Source of the DNA: JACZYA01 sp965247455
GTDB taxonomy: Bacteria; Acidobacteriota; Terriglobia; Acidiferrales; 2-02-FULL-67-57
NCBI GenBank assembly: GCA_965247455.1
Contig: CBDFHE010000017.1
Span: 591,104 to 655,103, forward strand
Length of the DNA stretch: 64,000 nt
Direction of reading: 5' to 3'
Below the pieces are notes generated by a model that was not told where the DNA came from, searched no databases, and saw only the letters and a list, made by a program, of their open reading frames with translations. The position numbers and the translations under genes are program-made. Positions within the stretch are counted from its first letter, which is position 1. Every line of letters starts with the position of its first letter. Of this stretch, positions 52,053 through 59,674 are shown one piece after another.

Positions 52053-52274
52053 ATGGCGGGAGAACTGACCTGGGACAACGCCGAAAACATTGCGCTGGCT
52101 CTGCTGGAGAAGTTTCCGGATACCGACCCGCTCACCGTGCGCTTCACCGACCTGCACAAGTGGGTGACCCAGTTGGAAGGTTTCTCCGACGACCCCAAAG
52201 GCTCCAGCGAAGGGAAATTGGAAGCCATCCAGATGGCCTGGCACGAAGAGTACACCGACGCCAAGAGCGGCTAG
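52053..52274 (+). CDS. iscX: IscX-like protein
   Basis: A 73-residue acidic protein that in E. coli binds IscS and modulates its activity and iron supply. Recognised by LTWDNAENIALALLEKFPDT, VRFTDLHKWVTQLEGFSDDP and LEAIQMAWHEEY. It starts 17 bp after fdx with GAGGAGGGCG upstream and closes the isc operon. Confidence 0.95.
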   Translation: MAGELTWDNAENIALALLEKFPDTDPLTVRFTDLHKWVTQLEGFSDDPKGSSEGKLEAIQMAWHEEYTDAKSG

Positions 52275-52412
52275 GCCCTCGCTTCTGCCCAAGCCTTCCT
52301 CTTGCGCGCCGCGCTGGGGCCCGCCGGTGGGCGCAGCATGGGGCAAGGGCGGCGGTTATGGCCCTCCGGTTTGACCCGTCCTGGCTTTTCCCACATAATG
52401 GATTGCGCCTGT

Positions 52413-52487
52413 GGCGCCATAGTGCAACGGTTAGCACGGCAGTCTTTCAAGCTGCAGATCCGGGTTCGATTCCCGGTGGCGCTACCA
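52413..52487 (+). tRNA. tRNA-Glu (anticodon UUC)
   Basis: A cloverleaf can be drawn. The acceptor stem GGCGCCA pairs with TGGCGCT (first pair G-U). The D arm is GTGC/GCAC. The anticodon stem GCAGT/GCTGC has loop CTTTCAA, whose anticodon is TTC. The T arm is CCGGG/CCCGG with loop TTCGATT. A discriminator A and an encoded CCA follow. It lies 138 bp after iscX on the same strand. Copies of its 3' end occur downstream. Confidence 0.93.
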
Positions 52488-52542
52488 ATTGCCCTGCCCG
52501 CTCGACCCGCACGATCTGGTTCTCCGCCCCAGGCGGATCTGC

Positions 52543-52562
52543 GAGATTCCCAGTGGCGCTAT
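52543..52562 (+). repeat. Imperfect copy of the tRNA-Glu 3' end
   Basis: GAGATTCCCAGTGGCGCTAT resembles the tRNA T-loop and acceptor segment CGATTCCCGGTGGCGCTAC with three or so mismatches. It lies 60 bp downstream of the tRNA and may be a worn attachment-site remnant. Confidence 0.45.
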
Positions 52563-52615
52563 CAGATCTTCCTCCAGTGGAATGATATGTTGACCAATTG
52601 GCGTGCCGAAGTGGG

Positions 52616-52779
52616 CTAGCGGAGGGCTCACGCTTCGGGTTCCCTTCGACTGCGCTCAGGGCAGGCAGGGCAGGCCCCTCGGCTGCACTTCTCTCGACGC
52701 TGCTCCCTTCAGCTTCGCTCAGGGTAAGCCCTTCGCTTGTGCTCAGGGTAAACGGGGCAGGCAGGGCAAGCAGGGCAGG
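52616..52779. repeat. CTTCGACTGCGCTCAGGG-type repeat cluster
   Basis: Three variants of a TTCGNNTNNGCTCAGG(G) unit (within CCCTTCGACTGCGCTCAGGG, CCCTTCAGCTTCGCTCAGGG and CCCTTCGCTTGTGCTCAGGG) alternate with GGCAGGCAGGGCAGG runs. Related units lie at about 6181 and 20638. No gene is seen between the tRNA and the insertion sequence (52488-52832). Confidence 0.65.
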
Positions 52780-52796
52780 CGATTCCCGGTGGCGCT
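52780..52796 (+). repeat. Exact 17-bp copy of the tRNA-Glu 3' end
   Basis: CGATTCCCGGTGGCGCT is identical to 52467-52483, spanning the T loop, T stem and acceptor 3' strand of tRNA-Glu. This is the type of duplication left by integration at a tRNA gene. The interval between copies is 296 bp and holds only repeats. Confidence 0.65.
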
Positions 52797-52835
52797 GGAT
52801 TCCCCCGCACCGGTACTGGCCTAACCCTGGTACTA

Positions 52836-53984
52836 GTGTACTGTCCCGGAAATAAGCGATATATTAATGGGCAACCTTTGGCCTCTGGAGGTATGCCCAT
52901 GCCACGCGGTCGCCCCGTTACTCCCCTCACTCTCAGTGAGAGTGAGGAATCGGAACTGGGGAGCCTCGCCCGCTCCCGAACCTTGCCGCATAGTCTGGTG
53001 CTGAGGGCCCAGATTGTGCTGGCCTGCGCCGAAGGCGTTCCCGGCTCTACCGTGGCCCGGCGTCTGGGTGTCACCAATACGACCGTGGGCAAGTGGCGAA
53101 AGCGCTATCGTGAACATGGAATCCCCGGACTACACGATGAACTGCGTCCCGGACGCCCCCGCACGCATGAGGATGAACGTGTTGCGGAAGTCATCAACAC
53201 GGCCCTGCAAACCGAACCTCCCGATCGTTCGCACTGGAGCGTGCGTTCCATGGCGGAACACACGGGAGTCTCAAAGAGCACGGTCCAGCGGTGGTTCGAT
53301 CTGTTCGGCGTCCAGCCGCATCGCCAGCGGCATTTCAAGATTTCCAACGACCCGTTCTTCGTCGAGAAAGTCCGCGACATCGTCGGTCTCTACCTCAATC
53401 CCCCGGACCACGCCGTGGTGCTCTCGGTCGATGAGAAGACCCAGGTTCAAGCTCTTCAGCGAACTCAGCCCGTTCTCCCCATGGGCCTCGGCTACGTCGA
53501 AGGCGTCACCCATGATTACAAACGTCACGGCACGACCACTCTGTTCGCGGCTCTCGATGTGGCCACCGGGAGAGTCATCACCCGCTGTAAACCGCGACAC
53601 CGTCATCAGGAGTTCCTCACTTTCCTGCGTCAGATCGACGGCAGTGTGCCGCACAACCTCGACGTCCATCTCATCGTCGATAACTACGCTACTCACAAAC
53701 ATCCCAAAGTCCGCGCTTGGCTCGCTCGGCGTCCCCGCTACCACGTTCATTTCACCCCAACCTATGCGTCCTGGCTCAACCAAGTCGAACGCTGGTTCGG
53801 CATCATTACCCAGAAGGCCATTCGCCGAGGTTCCTTCTCCAGCGTCAAGGCTCTCGTCCGTAACATCGAGCGCTTCGTCGAACATTACAACGCCAACACC
53901 AGTCCTTTCGTCTGGACCGCCACGGCCGAATCCATCCTCGCTAAGGTCGAACGACTTTGCTCATATATTTCCGGGACAGTACAC
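52836..53984 (+). mobile_element. IS630-family insertion sequence
   Basis: An 1149-bp element starting GTGTACTGTCCCGGAAATA and ending in its exact inverse, TATTTCCGGGACAGTACAC. Both ends are flanked by TA (52834-52835 and 53985-53986), the usual IS630/Tc1 target duplication, within CTAG. It carries one transposase gene. It inserted between the tRNA-proximal repeats and the pilin cluster. Confidence 0.92.
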
Positions 53985-53987
53985 TAG
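52899..53987 (+). CDS. IS630-family DDE transposase
   Basis: Catalyses cut-and-paste transposition at TA sites. The N-terminal helix-turn-helix part has ARRLGVTNTTVGKWRKRYRE and AEHTGVSKSTVQRWFDLFGV. The DDE domain has VVLSVDEKTQVQAL (first Asp), DVHLIVDNYATHKHPKVRAW (second Asp) and YASWLNQVERWFGII (Glu). The ATG at 52899 has GGAGG seven bases upstream; 52893 and 52836 are in frame upstream. The frame runs through the right inverted repeat as YISGTVH, and its TAG stop is formed by the flanking target TA plus G. Confidence 0.93.
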   Translation: MPRGRPVTPLTLSESEESELGSLARSRTLPHSLVLRAQIVLACAEGVPGSTVARRLGVTNTTVGKWRKRYREHGIPGLHDELRPGRPRTHEDERVAEVINTALQTEPPDRSHWSVRSMAEHTGVSKSTVQRWFDLFGVQPHRQRHFKISNDPFFVEKVRDIVGLYLNPPDHAVVLSVDEKTQVQALQRTQPVLPMGLGYVEGVTHDYKRHGTTTLFAALDVATGRVITRCKPRHRHQEFLTFLRQIDGSVPHNLDVHLIVDNYATHKHPKVRAWLARRPRYHVHFTPTYASWLNQVERWFGIITQKAIRRGSFSSVKALVRNIERFVEHYNANTSPFVWTATAESILAKVERLCSYISGTVH

Positions 53988-54066
53988 CAGTACGTTGGTA
54001 CTCTTGACTCTTTTTCCCGCTGGCCGCAGACTGAGGGCGATTTCAGTTTTGCTTTTGCGAGGAACC

Positions 54067-54729
54067 ATGCAGCGAACCAGACAACGCGGCTTCACCATGC
54101 TGGAGATGCTGGTGGTGGTGTTTATCGTCCTCATCATGTCCGCCATCGCCGTTCCCGCGCTGTTCCGGCCCATTCGCGGCTACCAGTTGGAGGGCGCCGC
54201 CCGCAAGGTTGCGAACGTGATCGTGCGCGCCCGCTTCGAGGCGGTGCAGCGCAACCAGCGCGTCTGTTCGGCGTTCCTCCGCGTGGGCGGGGAAGCTCGC
54301 TACGGGCTTGACCTGATCGGCCCTGACCCCCAGCCCTGCGACGACGGCGCCGTCACCGCCTTGCCCGACCCGGGTATCCCGGGGGAGCCTTTCATTGTCA
54401 CGCCTGGTAACGTGCAGTGGTTCAACGCCGACAACCCGGCATTGCCTCCTTTCGCGGGTCTGCCGCCGGGCTTCGACAACGTCCCGGCCGGCAGCGTGGT
54501 GGTGCCGGCCAACTATCGAATCACCTTTTCCCCGCGCGGCACGGTGGTGGTGCCGGCCGGAGGGGGCAACTGGGTTCTGAGCAATCAAGTGCAAATGATC
54601 CCCCTCATCCAACCGGTCGGAAGCAATTTCGGCAATGCCACCGCCGGCTACCTGATTACGATCACGCCGGTGGGCAAGGTCAAGCTGTACGCCTGGGATC
54701 CGGCGGGCGCCCAGTGGTTGCCTAGGTAA
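54067..54729 (+). CDS. Type IV pilin-like minor pilin (FimT/GspH type)
   Basis: A 220-residue prepilin. The short basic leader QRTRQRG precedes FTMLEMLVVVFIVLIMSAIA, the type III signal with Glu at +5, cleaved by PilD and methylated. Arg-rich helix continuation (AARKVANVIVRARFEAVQRN) fits the FimT/GspH family. The C-terminal beta domain has two Cys (RVCSAF, QPCDDG). The ATG at 54067 follows GCGAGGAACC. It lies 80 bp after the IS element, so its promoter region is truncated or supplied from within it. Confidence 0.88.
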   Translation: MQRTRQRGFTMLEMLVVVFIVLIMSAIAVPALFRPIRGYQLEGAARKVANVIVRARFEAVQRNQRVCSAFLRVGGEARYGLDLIGPDPQPCDDGAVTALPDPGIPGEPFIVTPGNVQWFNADNPALPPFAGLPPGFDNVPAGSVVVPANYRITFSPRGTVVVPAGGGNWVLSNQVQMIPLIQPVGSNFGNATAGYLITITPVGKVKLYAWDPAGAQWLPR

Positions 54730-54743
54730 AGGGAGAGAGGAAG

Positions 54744-55349
54744 ATGCAGGCCATGCGGACACAAAGGTTTTCACGCAACCGGGCGGCGGCGGGTTTTACC
54801 ATGATCGAGCTGCTGATCGCAATTGTGATCTTGCTGATCGGGGTGGTGGCGGTGGCGCAGTTGGTGCCCAACGCCATTCGCAGCGACTTCCGCAACCGCT
54901 ACGACAGCACCGCCCTCATCCTGGCCCAACAGCAGATGGAGCAGATGGTGGAACAGAACCTGACGGTGGGGGGTCCGCCTGCCAACGGGGCTTATAACTT
55001 CCAGATTTTCCTCCCCGACGGAAACACCACGCTCTGCAATCTGGGAGTGGCGCCCCCCTTTTTCACCGCCCTGGTCGGCGCACCTCCGCCGGCCCCGGCC
55101 GCCAGCGGGGCCCCTCTGATAGCTGGCACTTTGCGCATCGATTGGGGGGTGGGGCAGGTGGCCGGCTACTGGAATCAATACAACGCCCCCGATGGCAACC
55201 CCTTTGAGACCCGGTGGAATATCGCGGTTTTCTACGGCAACATCAATGGGTTGGTCCGCCCGGTGGGCAAACGCATCATCGTTTCCACCCGCGGAGGCTC
55301 GGCCGCGGTTTCCTTCCCGCCCACCACGCTGACGACCATGGTGGCTTGA
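54744..55349 (+). CDS. Type IV pilin-like minor pilin (PilV type)
   Basis: A 201-residue prepilin with leader ending AAAG before FTMIELLIAIVILLIGVVAV, which has Glu at +5. The helix continues AQLVPNAIRSDFRNRYDSTA then LILAQQQMEQM, the usual PilV-like order with an AQ..ME element. The C-terminal domain is proline-rich in the middle (GAPPPAPAAS). It starts 14 bp after the previous gene with GAGAGAGGAAG upstream. Confidence 0.87.
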   Translation: MQAMRTQRFSRNRAAAGFTMIELLIAIVILLIGVVAVAQLVPNAIRSDFRNRYDSTALILAQQQMEQMVEQNLTVGGPPANGAYNFQIFLPDGNTTLCNLGVAPPFFTALVGAPPPAPAASGAPLIAGTLRIDWGVGQVAGYWNQYNAPDGNPFETRWNIAVFYGNINGLVRPVGKRIIVSTRGGSAAVSFPPTTLTTMVA

Positions 55350-55373
55350 CGAAACGATTGAGGGAGAAAGAAG

Positions 55374-56195
55374 ATGAACCGCCAACAGCAAGGTTTTTCG
55401 TTGCTCGAAGTGATGGTGGTGATGACAATTTTCCTGGTGGTTGCCGGCGCCGTCTTCGAGCTGCTCAACGTCTCCCAGCAGCGCTACCGCAGCGAGCAGC
55501 AGGTGCTGGAAAGCTTCCAGGGCGCCCGGTTGGGCATGGATTTGATGGTGCGCGACATCCACAACGCCGGCTATCCGCCCCCTTACACCTTCCCGGGCAA
55601 CCTGCCCGGCCCGCCCAGGCCGCCGGCTTACCCGGGCGGACTATGGACTGTACCGGCGAACGCGCCGGCGGCGATCCAGAACAGCTTCGCGGTGGGAGTT
55701 GTAGGCATCCCCGGTGGCGTGGTGGATCCCACCTGCCGGGTCAACAGCGGCATCAACCCCTGCGCTATCCCCAACCCGTGGGACGTTGTGCTCGAGCTTG
55801 ACATCGATCCCGAAAACGGCCTGGCGCAGGTGGAATGGGTGCGCTATTTTCTCCGCCGTCCGGGAGGGGGACCGGTTTCTACGCTGTTCCGAGCGGTGGC
55901 GCCCAAAGCAGCCGGCGCCAATCCTGCCGTCGCGGTGATTTCCAACATCCCCTTCGTGGACAACGTGGTGCAGGACCCCGGTGCGGCGGTGGGCGCCGCC
56001 AACCCGGCCCTCTTCTTCTATCAGTGCGACCCGAGCCAGATCATCACCCTGGGCGGCAATGATTGCCTGGCGGAGCACGTGAAAACAATTTACATCACCC
56101 TGCAAGTGCAGGGCAATATTCCCGACATCAAGACCGGCCTGTTCCAGCAAATTACCGTGCAGGGCGCGGCCGGCCGCTTGAATCCCAGCCGGTGA
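55374..56195 (+). CDS. Type IV pilin-like minor pilin (PilW type)
   Basis: A 273-residue prepilin: leader NRQQQG, then FSLLEVMVVMTIFLVVAGAV, Glu at +5, and EQQVLESFQGARLGMDLMVRDIHNAGYPPP, the PilW/GspJ-type helix end. The large C-terminal part holds four Cys (PTCRVNSGINPC, YQCDPSQI, NDCLAEHV). It is the third gene of the minor pilin operon. Confidence 0.87.
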   Translation: MNRQQQGFSLLEVMVVMTIFLVVAGAVFELLNVSQQRYRSEQQVLESFQGARLGMDLMVRDIHNAGYPPPYTFPGNLPGPPRPPAYPGGLWTVPANAPAAIQNSFAVGVVGIPGGVVDPTCRVNSGINPCAIPNPWDVVLELDIDPENGLAQVEWVRYFLRRPGGGPVSTLFRAVAPKAAGANPAVAVISNIPFVDNVVQDPGAAVGAANPALFFYQCDPSQIITLGGNDCLAEHVKTIYITLQVQGNIPDIKTGLFQQITVQGAAGRLNPSR

Positions 56196-56215
56196 GGGCG
56201 AAGGAGGAAGTGGAG

Positions 56216-57892
56216 ATGTTCCGACGACAGCAAAACGGGGACAGACAGCGCGGGGTGGTCTTACTGCTAGCGCTGATCGCGCTGCTCCTCATCAGCGCCG
56301 TGGGCGCAGCCATTCTCTTTATGGCGGCCGCCGAGAGCAGCTTGGTGGGCAGCCAGCGCGTGAGCGCCCGCACCTTCTACTCCACCATGGGCGGGTTGGC
56401 GGAAACCCGCTTCCGCATGATGCCCGCCATCCTCGACGCCCAGGGCGGGCTGAACGAGCCCGGCACCCAATTTTTCGCCCAGCTTCCGGTGGTGCCGCCT
56501 CCGGGTGGGCCGCCTCCGCCGCCCACCGATGTGCTCTATATTGTCAACACCAACAATCCAGCCACCCCGGCCAACTTCAACGCGTTCGCTCAGCTTCCTG
56601 CCAACGACATCTGGCTGGGGGCGGAAGTCCCCGCTGCCATCAACTTGCGCGCCGTGGCGTCCATCCAGCCCGGCGCCGGCGGCAACGCCGCCATCCCCTG
56701 GCAATGGGTGCGCATCAACCTGAAAACCGAGCTGGCCGCCAACCAAGACCTGAACCGAGACGGCTTCCTGGATCAAGATCCCGTCTTTCTCTACTCCACC
56801 CGCCAGTACCGCGCCCGCGATTTGGCGGTGTTTGATCCCGACGGCGCCGGCCCGACCGGGCCGGGTTGGATGCTGCCGCCCCCGTGGGGGCCTGTTCCGC
56901 CTCTCCCGACGCAGAGCTGTGCGGCGCTCATCTGCGCTTCTCCTGTGTATATGATCACGTCTCTGACTCAGATTCCGCTGCCTGCGCTGCAGCAAACCAC
57001 TTCTCGCTTGATGCGGGCGGAAGTCGCTGTGAGCCCCCCATTTATGATCGACGCCGGTGTGCTCTCCCAGCCCGGCATCAACATCGCCGGAAACATGGCG
57101 GCTTCCGGGCGGGACATCTGCGATCCTGACTGTACCGCGGAAGGGTTCATTTTTGCCGGGCAGCCAGGCTTCGGCACGCAACCTACTCCGTTTGGCTCGC
57201 TGTGCAACACCATCCAACCCTTGCGCTCGGCGGCGCCACCGGGCCAGAACAATCCCGGGCCCAATGCTGCTACCACCGACCCGGCCTGCGTCGGACCGAA
57301 CTGCACCTGTGGCGGGGGCGGGAATCCGGCTTGCATTGAAACTAATACTGCCACCCCCTATGACATCGACGAAATAATTAATGAATTGCGCCCGCAGGCT
57401 ACGCCTTTGGTGCCCCCTGCCACTAGCTACTACCCGCAGATCGGCCCCGACACCCTGAGTTGCGACGCCACTGGCTGCATGGGCACGGGTCTGGAACTGG
57501 GCGGCTTTCCATTCCTCGGCCCGGGGCAGACCAACCCCGATCCCATCAACGGCACCAACGCCGATCCCATGGTTACTTACGTGGATGGCAACTTTAGATG
57601 TACTGCCGGGTGCAGCGGGGCCGGCATCCTGATTGTGGACGGGAACCTGGAAATGAATGTCAGCATGGCGTTCTACGGCATCGTCATCGTGCGGGGAAAC
57701 GTCAGCGTGTTGGGCGGCGGCGCTCCCCCCACTCCCTGCAATATTTACGGCGCGTTGATTACCGGCGGCGGCATCAACACCGGCCTGGGGGGCGGCATCT
57801 GCTTCCAGTACAACGCCTGCGCCCAGCGGGACATGTTCCGAAACGCTCCCCTGCTCTCGCTTTCTTTCCGCGAGGTGCCGTCCGGGTTATAA
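56216..57892 (+). CDS. PilX-like minor pilin with a large cysteine-rich extension
   Basis: 558 residues. The start QRGVVLLLALIALLLISAVG followed by AESSLVGSQRVSARTFYSTM fits the PilX/GspK type N-terminus, which lacks the +5 Glu. The body is much longer than classical PilX (under 200 residues), with many Gly, Pro and Asn residues. A central Cys-rich part (RDICDPDCTAEG, DPACVGPNCTCGGGGNPAC, LSCDATGCMGTG, FRCTAGCSGAGI) is followed by a beta-helix-like tail (LIVDGNLEMNVSMAFYGIVI). The ATG at 56216 has AAGGAGG upstream. It closes the pilin operon. Confidence 0.85.
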   Translation: MFRRQQNGDRQRGVVLLLALIALLLISAVGAAILFMAAAESSLVGSQRVSARTFYSTMGGLAETRFRMMPAILDAQGGLNEPGTQFFAQLPVVPPPGGPPPPPTDVLYIVNTNNPATPANFNAFAQLPANDIWLGAEVPAAINLRAVASIQPGAGGNAAIPWQWVRINLKTELAANQDLNRDGFLDQDPVFLYSTRQYRARDLAVFDPDGAGPTGPGWMLPPPWGPVPPLPTQSCAALICASPVYMITSLTQIPLPALQQTTSRLMRAEVAVSPPFMIDAGVLSQPGINIAGNMAASGRDICDPDCTAEGFIFAGQPGFGTQPTPFGSLCNTIQPLRSAAPPGQNNPGPNAATTDPACVGPNCTCGGGGNPACIETNTATPYDIDEIINELRPQATPLVPPATSYYPQIGPDTLSCDATGCMGTGLELGGFPFLGPGQTNPDPINGTNADPMVTYVDGNFRCTAGCSGAGILIVDGNLEMNVSMAFYGIVIVRGNVSVLGGGAPPTPCNIYGALITGGGINTGLGGGICFQYNACAQRDMFRNAPLLSLSFREVPSGL

Positions 57893-57899
57893 TGCGGCT

Positions 57900-58436
57900 A
57901 TGAGGAAGCGGCGTTTGCTGAGGGGTCTATTCGCCATCCCTGCTTTGCTGCTCTGCCTGGCGGCATTGCCTGCGGCCGGCTGGGCGCAGCAGTCGGGCGA
58001 AGAGGCCAAGAAGCCGGAGAAGAAGAAGGCCCGCAAGATTTGGACCAACGACGACTTTCCTTCTCGTCCCCGCCCGACAGCCAAGCCGGAAGTAAAACCG
58101 GAGGTCAAGCTCGAAGTTGCTGACCCCTGGGCCGAGCTGGACAAAGCCCGCGAAGACTTGGCGCTGGAGCAAGAGAACCTGGAGTATTACCGCCGCGACC
58201 TGGATCGGTACACCGAGGATCGGAGCCGTGAGTTCGATCCCGCCCGACGCGAAGCTCTGGACCTGGCCAATTCAAGCCCTGGAAGGGGACATCGCGGTTT
58301 CCGAGGCCAAGATGCCGGAGCTGGAGGCCAGAATCGCCGCGCTGGAGAAGCTGACCAAAGGCCGCCGGCGTCCCACCCCGCCGCCAGAAAAGAAATCGGA
58401 GAAACCCACCACTCCCCCCCCGACGCCTCTTCCTGA
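57900..58436 (+). CDS. Secreted coiled-coil protein, frameshifted
   Basis: Starts 7 bp after the PilX-like gene with a signal peptide (RGLFAIPALLLCLAALPAAG then WAQQ). A lysine-rich stretch (KKPEKKKARKIW) precedes a coiled coil (ELDKAREDLALEQENLEYYR, RDLDRYTEDRSREFDPARRE). After ALDLANS the frame becomes Gly/Arg/Ala-rich and non-coding in character. In the +1 frame from about 58265 the coiled coil continues as IQALEGDIAVSEAKMPELEA then RIAALEKLTKG and a proline-rich tail. The gene is probably longer than this frame, with a lesion near 58260-58275. The family is unknown. Confidence 0.6.
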   Translation: MRKRRLLRGLFAIPALLLCLAALPAAGWAQQSGEEAKKPEKKKARKIWTNDDFPSRPRPTAKPEVKPEVKLEVADPWAELDKAREDLALEQENLEYYRRDLDRYTEDRSREFDPARREALDLANSSPGRGHRGFRGQDAGAGGQNRRAGEADQRPPASHPAARKEIGETHHSPPDASS

Positions 58437-58510
58437 GGCTCACCCCCGAACTGTTCCTCTCTCCTCTAAGGCAGCAAAGGCGGTTATAATTCCCCTAGGA
58501 GGCGGTGGGC

Positions 58511-59611
58511 ATGCGCTGGGCGCTGCGAATCGGAAGCATCTACGGCATCGCCATTCGCATCCATTTTACCTTCCTATTCCTGCTGGCTTTTCTCCTTTCG
58601 GTGGGCGTGCTGGCCGAGGGCTGGCTGAGCGGACTGCGCAGCGTGCTGTTCATCTGCCTGGTTTTTGTTTGCGTTCTGCTGCACGAGTTGGCCCACAGCT
58701 ACGTCAGCGTGCGTTACGGTCTGCGCGTGCGCTCCATCACCTTGCTTCCCATCGGCGGGCTGGCGCTGCTGGACGACCTGCCGCGCGAACCTCGCCAGGA
58801 AATCCACATTGCCTTGGCGGGGCCGGCCGCCAACTTCGTGCTCGCCCTCTGGCTGGGCGTGCTGCTCTACGTGCTGCATCCGGCCACCCGCTTTGAGCCT
58901 GTCCTCTCGGGCGAGGCGTTGCTGCCCAGTCTCTTCTGGTCGAATCTGTACCTGGGCCTGTTCAACTTGATTCCCGCCTACCCGCTGGACGGGGGGCGCG
59001 TCTTGCGCGCCTGGCTCGCGTCCCGCATGGACTACATCGACGCCACCCGGCGCGCGGTGACGGTGGGGCAATTCTTTTCGCTGCTCTTTATGTTGGGCGG
59101 GCTGGTCTGGGGGCGGCCCTGGTTGGTGGTGATCGGTCTCTTCGTCTTCTGGGCGGCGATGGCGGAGGAGCGCGTGGCGGTGCTGCAATCCGCCTTGGAG
59201 CGCATGTACCTGGACGACGTGATGCTCACCGAGTTCCATTCTCTCGCTCCCTCCGATTCGCTCTTTGACGCGCTGGAGCGCGCCCTGCACTCCTTGCAGA
59301 ACGACTTCCCGGTTGTGGACGGGGGCCGGGTGGTGGGCGTGCTCACGCGCGGCGGGCTGCTGCGCGCCTTCGCCGGTCAGGGTTGGAGAAATTCCGTGCA
59401 AGCGGTGATGAGTTCCCGCTTCGAAACCGCGCAGCGCGGCGACACCATCGCCGCCGCCTTCAAGAAGCTCAGCAGCCGCAGCCTCTCGGTCATTCCGGTG
59501 CTGGAAGGCGAGCGCTTGGTGGGCATCGTCACCATGCAGAATCTGCTCCACAGCATCACCTTCCTCTCGCGCAAAGGCGCAGCTGCCTTCCAGTCCATTC
59601 GGCGCGACTGA
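58511..59611 (+). CDS. M50-family site-2 protease with CBS domains
   Basis: An intramembrane zinc protease of 366 residues. The zinc motif HELAHSY lies in VFVCVLLHELAHSYVSVRYG and the third ligand in LFNLIPAYPLDGGRVLRAWL. Four to six membrane helices surround them. The C-terminal part has two CBS domains (MLTEFHSLAPSDSLFDALER, VVGVLTRGGLLRAF, FKKLSSRSLSVIPVLEGERL, VGIVTMQNLL), which often sense adenosine nucleotides. The ATG at 58511 is preferred over the GTG at 58505 because AGGAGG lies eight bases upstream. Confidence 0.93.
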   Translation: MRWALRIGSIYGIAIRIHFTFLFLLAFLLSVGVLAEGWLSGLRSVLFICLVFVCVLLHELAHSYVSVRYGLRVRSITLLPIGGLALLDDLPREPRQEIHIALAGPAANFVLALWLGVLLYVLHPATRFEPVLSGEALLPSLFWSNLYLGLFNLIPAYPLDGGRVLRAWLASRMDYIDATRRAVTVGQFFSLLFMLGGLVWGRPWLVVIGLFVFWAAMAEERVAVLQSALERMYLDDVMLTEFHSLAPSDSLFDALERALHSLQNDFPVVDGGRVVGVLTRGGLLRAFAGQGWRNSVQAVMSSRFETAQRGDTIAAAFKKLSSRSLSVIPVLEGERLVGIVTMQNLLHSITFLSRKGAAAFQSIRRD

Positions 59612-59674
59612 CAGGAATCTACCAGCAATCTTCCGCACGCAGCGACGGGCAATCCGCAGCCGTGCTCCTTCCGC

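Noticed and set aside
58484..58490. TTATAAT as a promoter -10 for the M50 protease gene
   Set aside because: No plausible -35 lies at the right distance, and it is only about 20 bp from the start codon, overlapping the ribosome site region.
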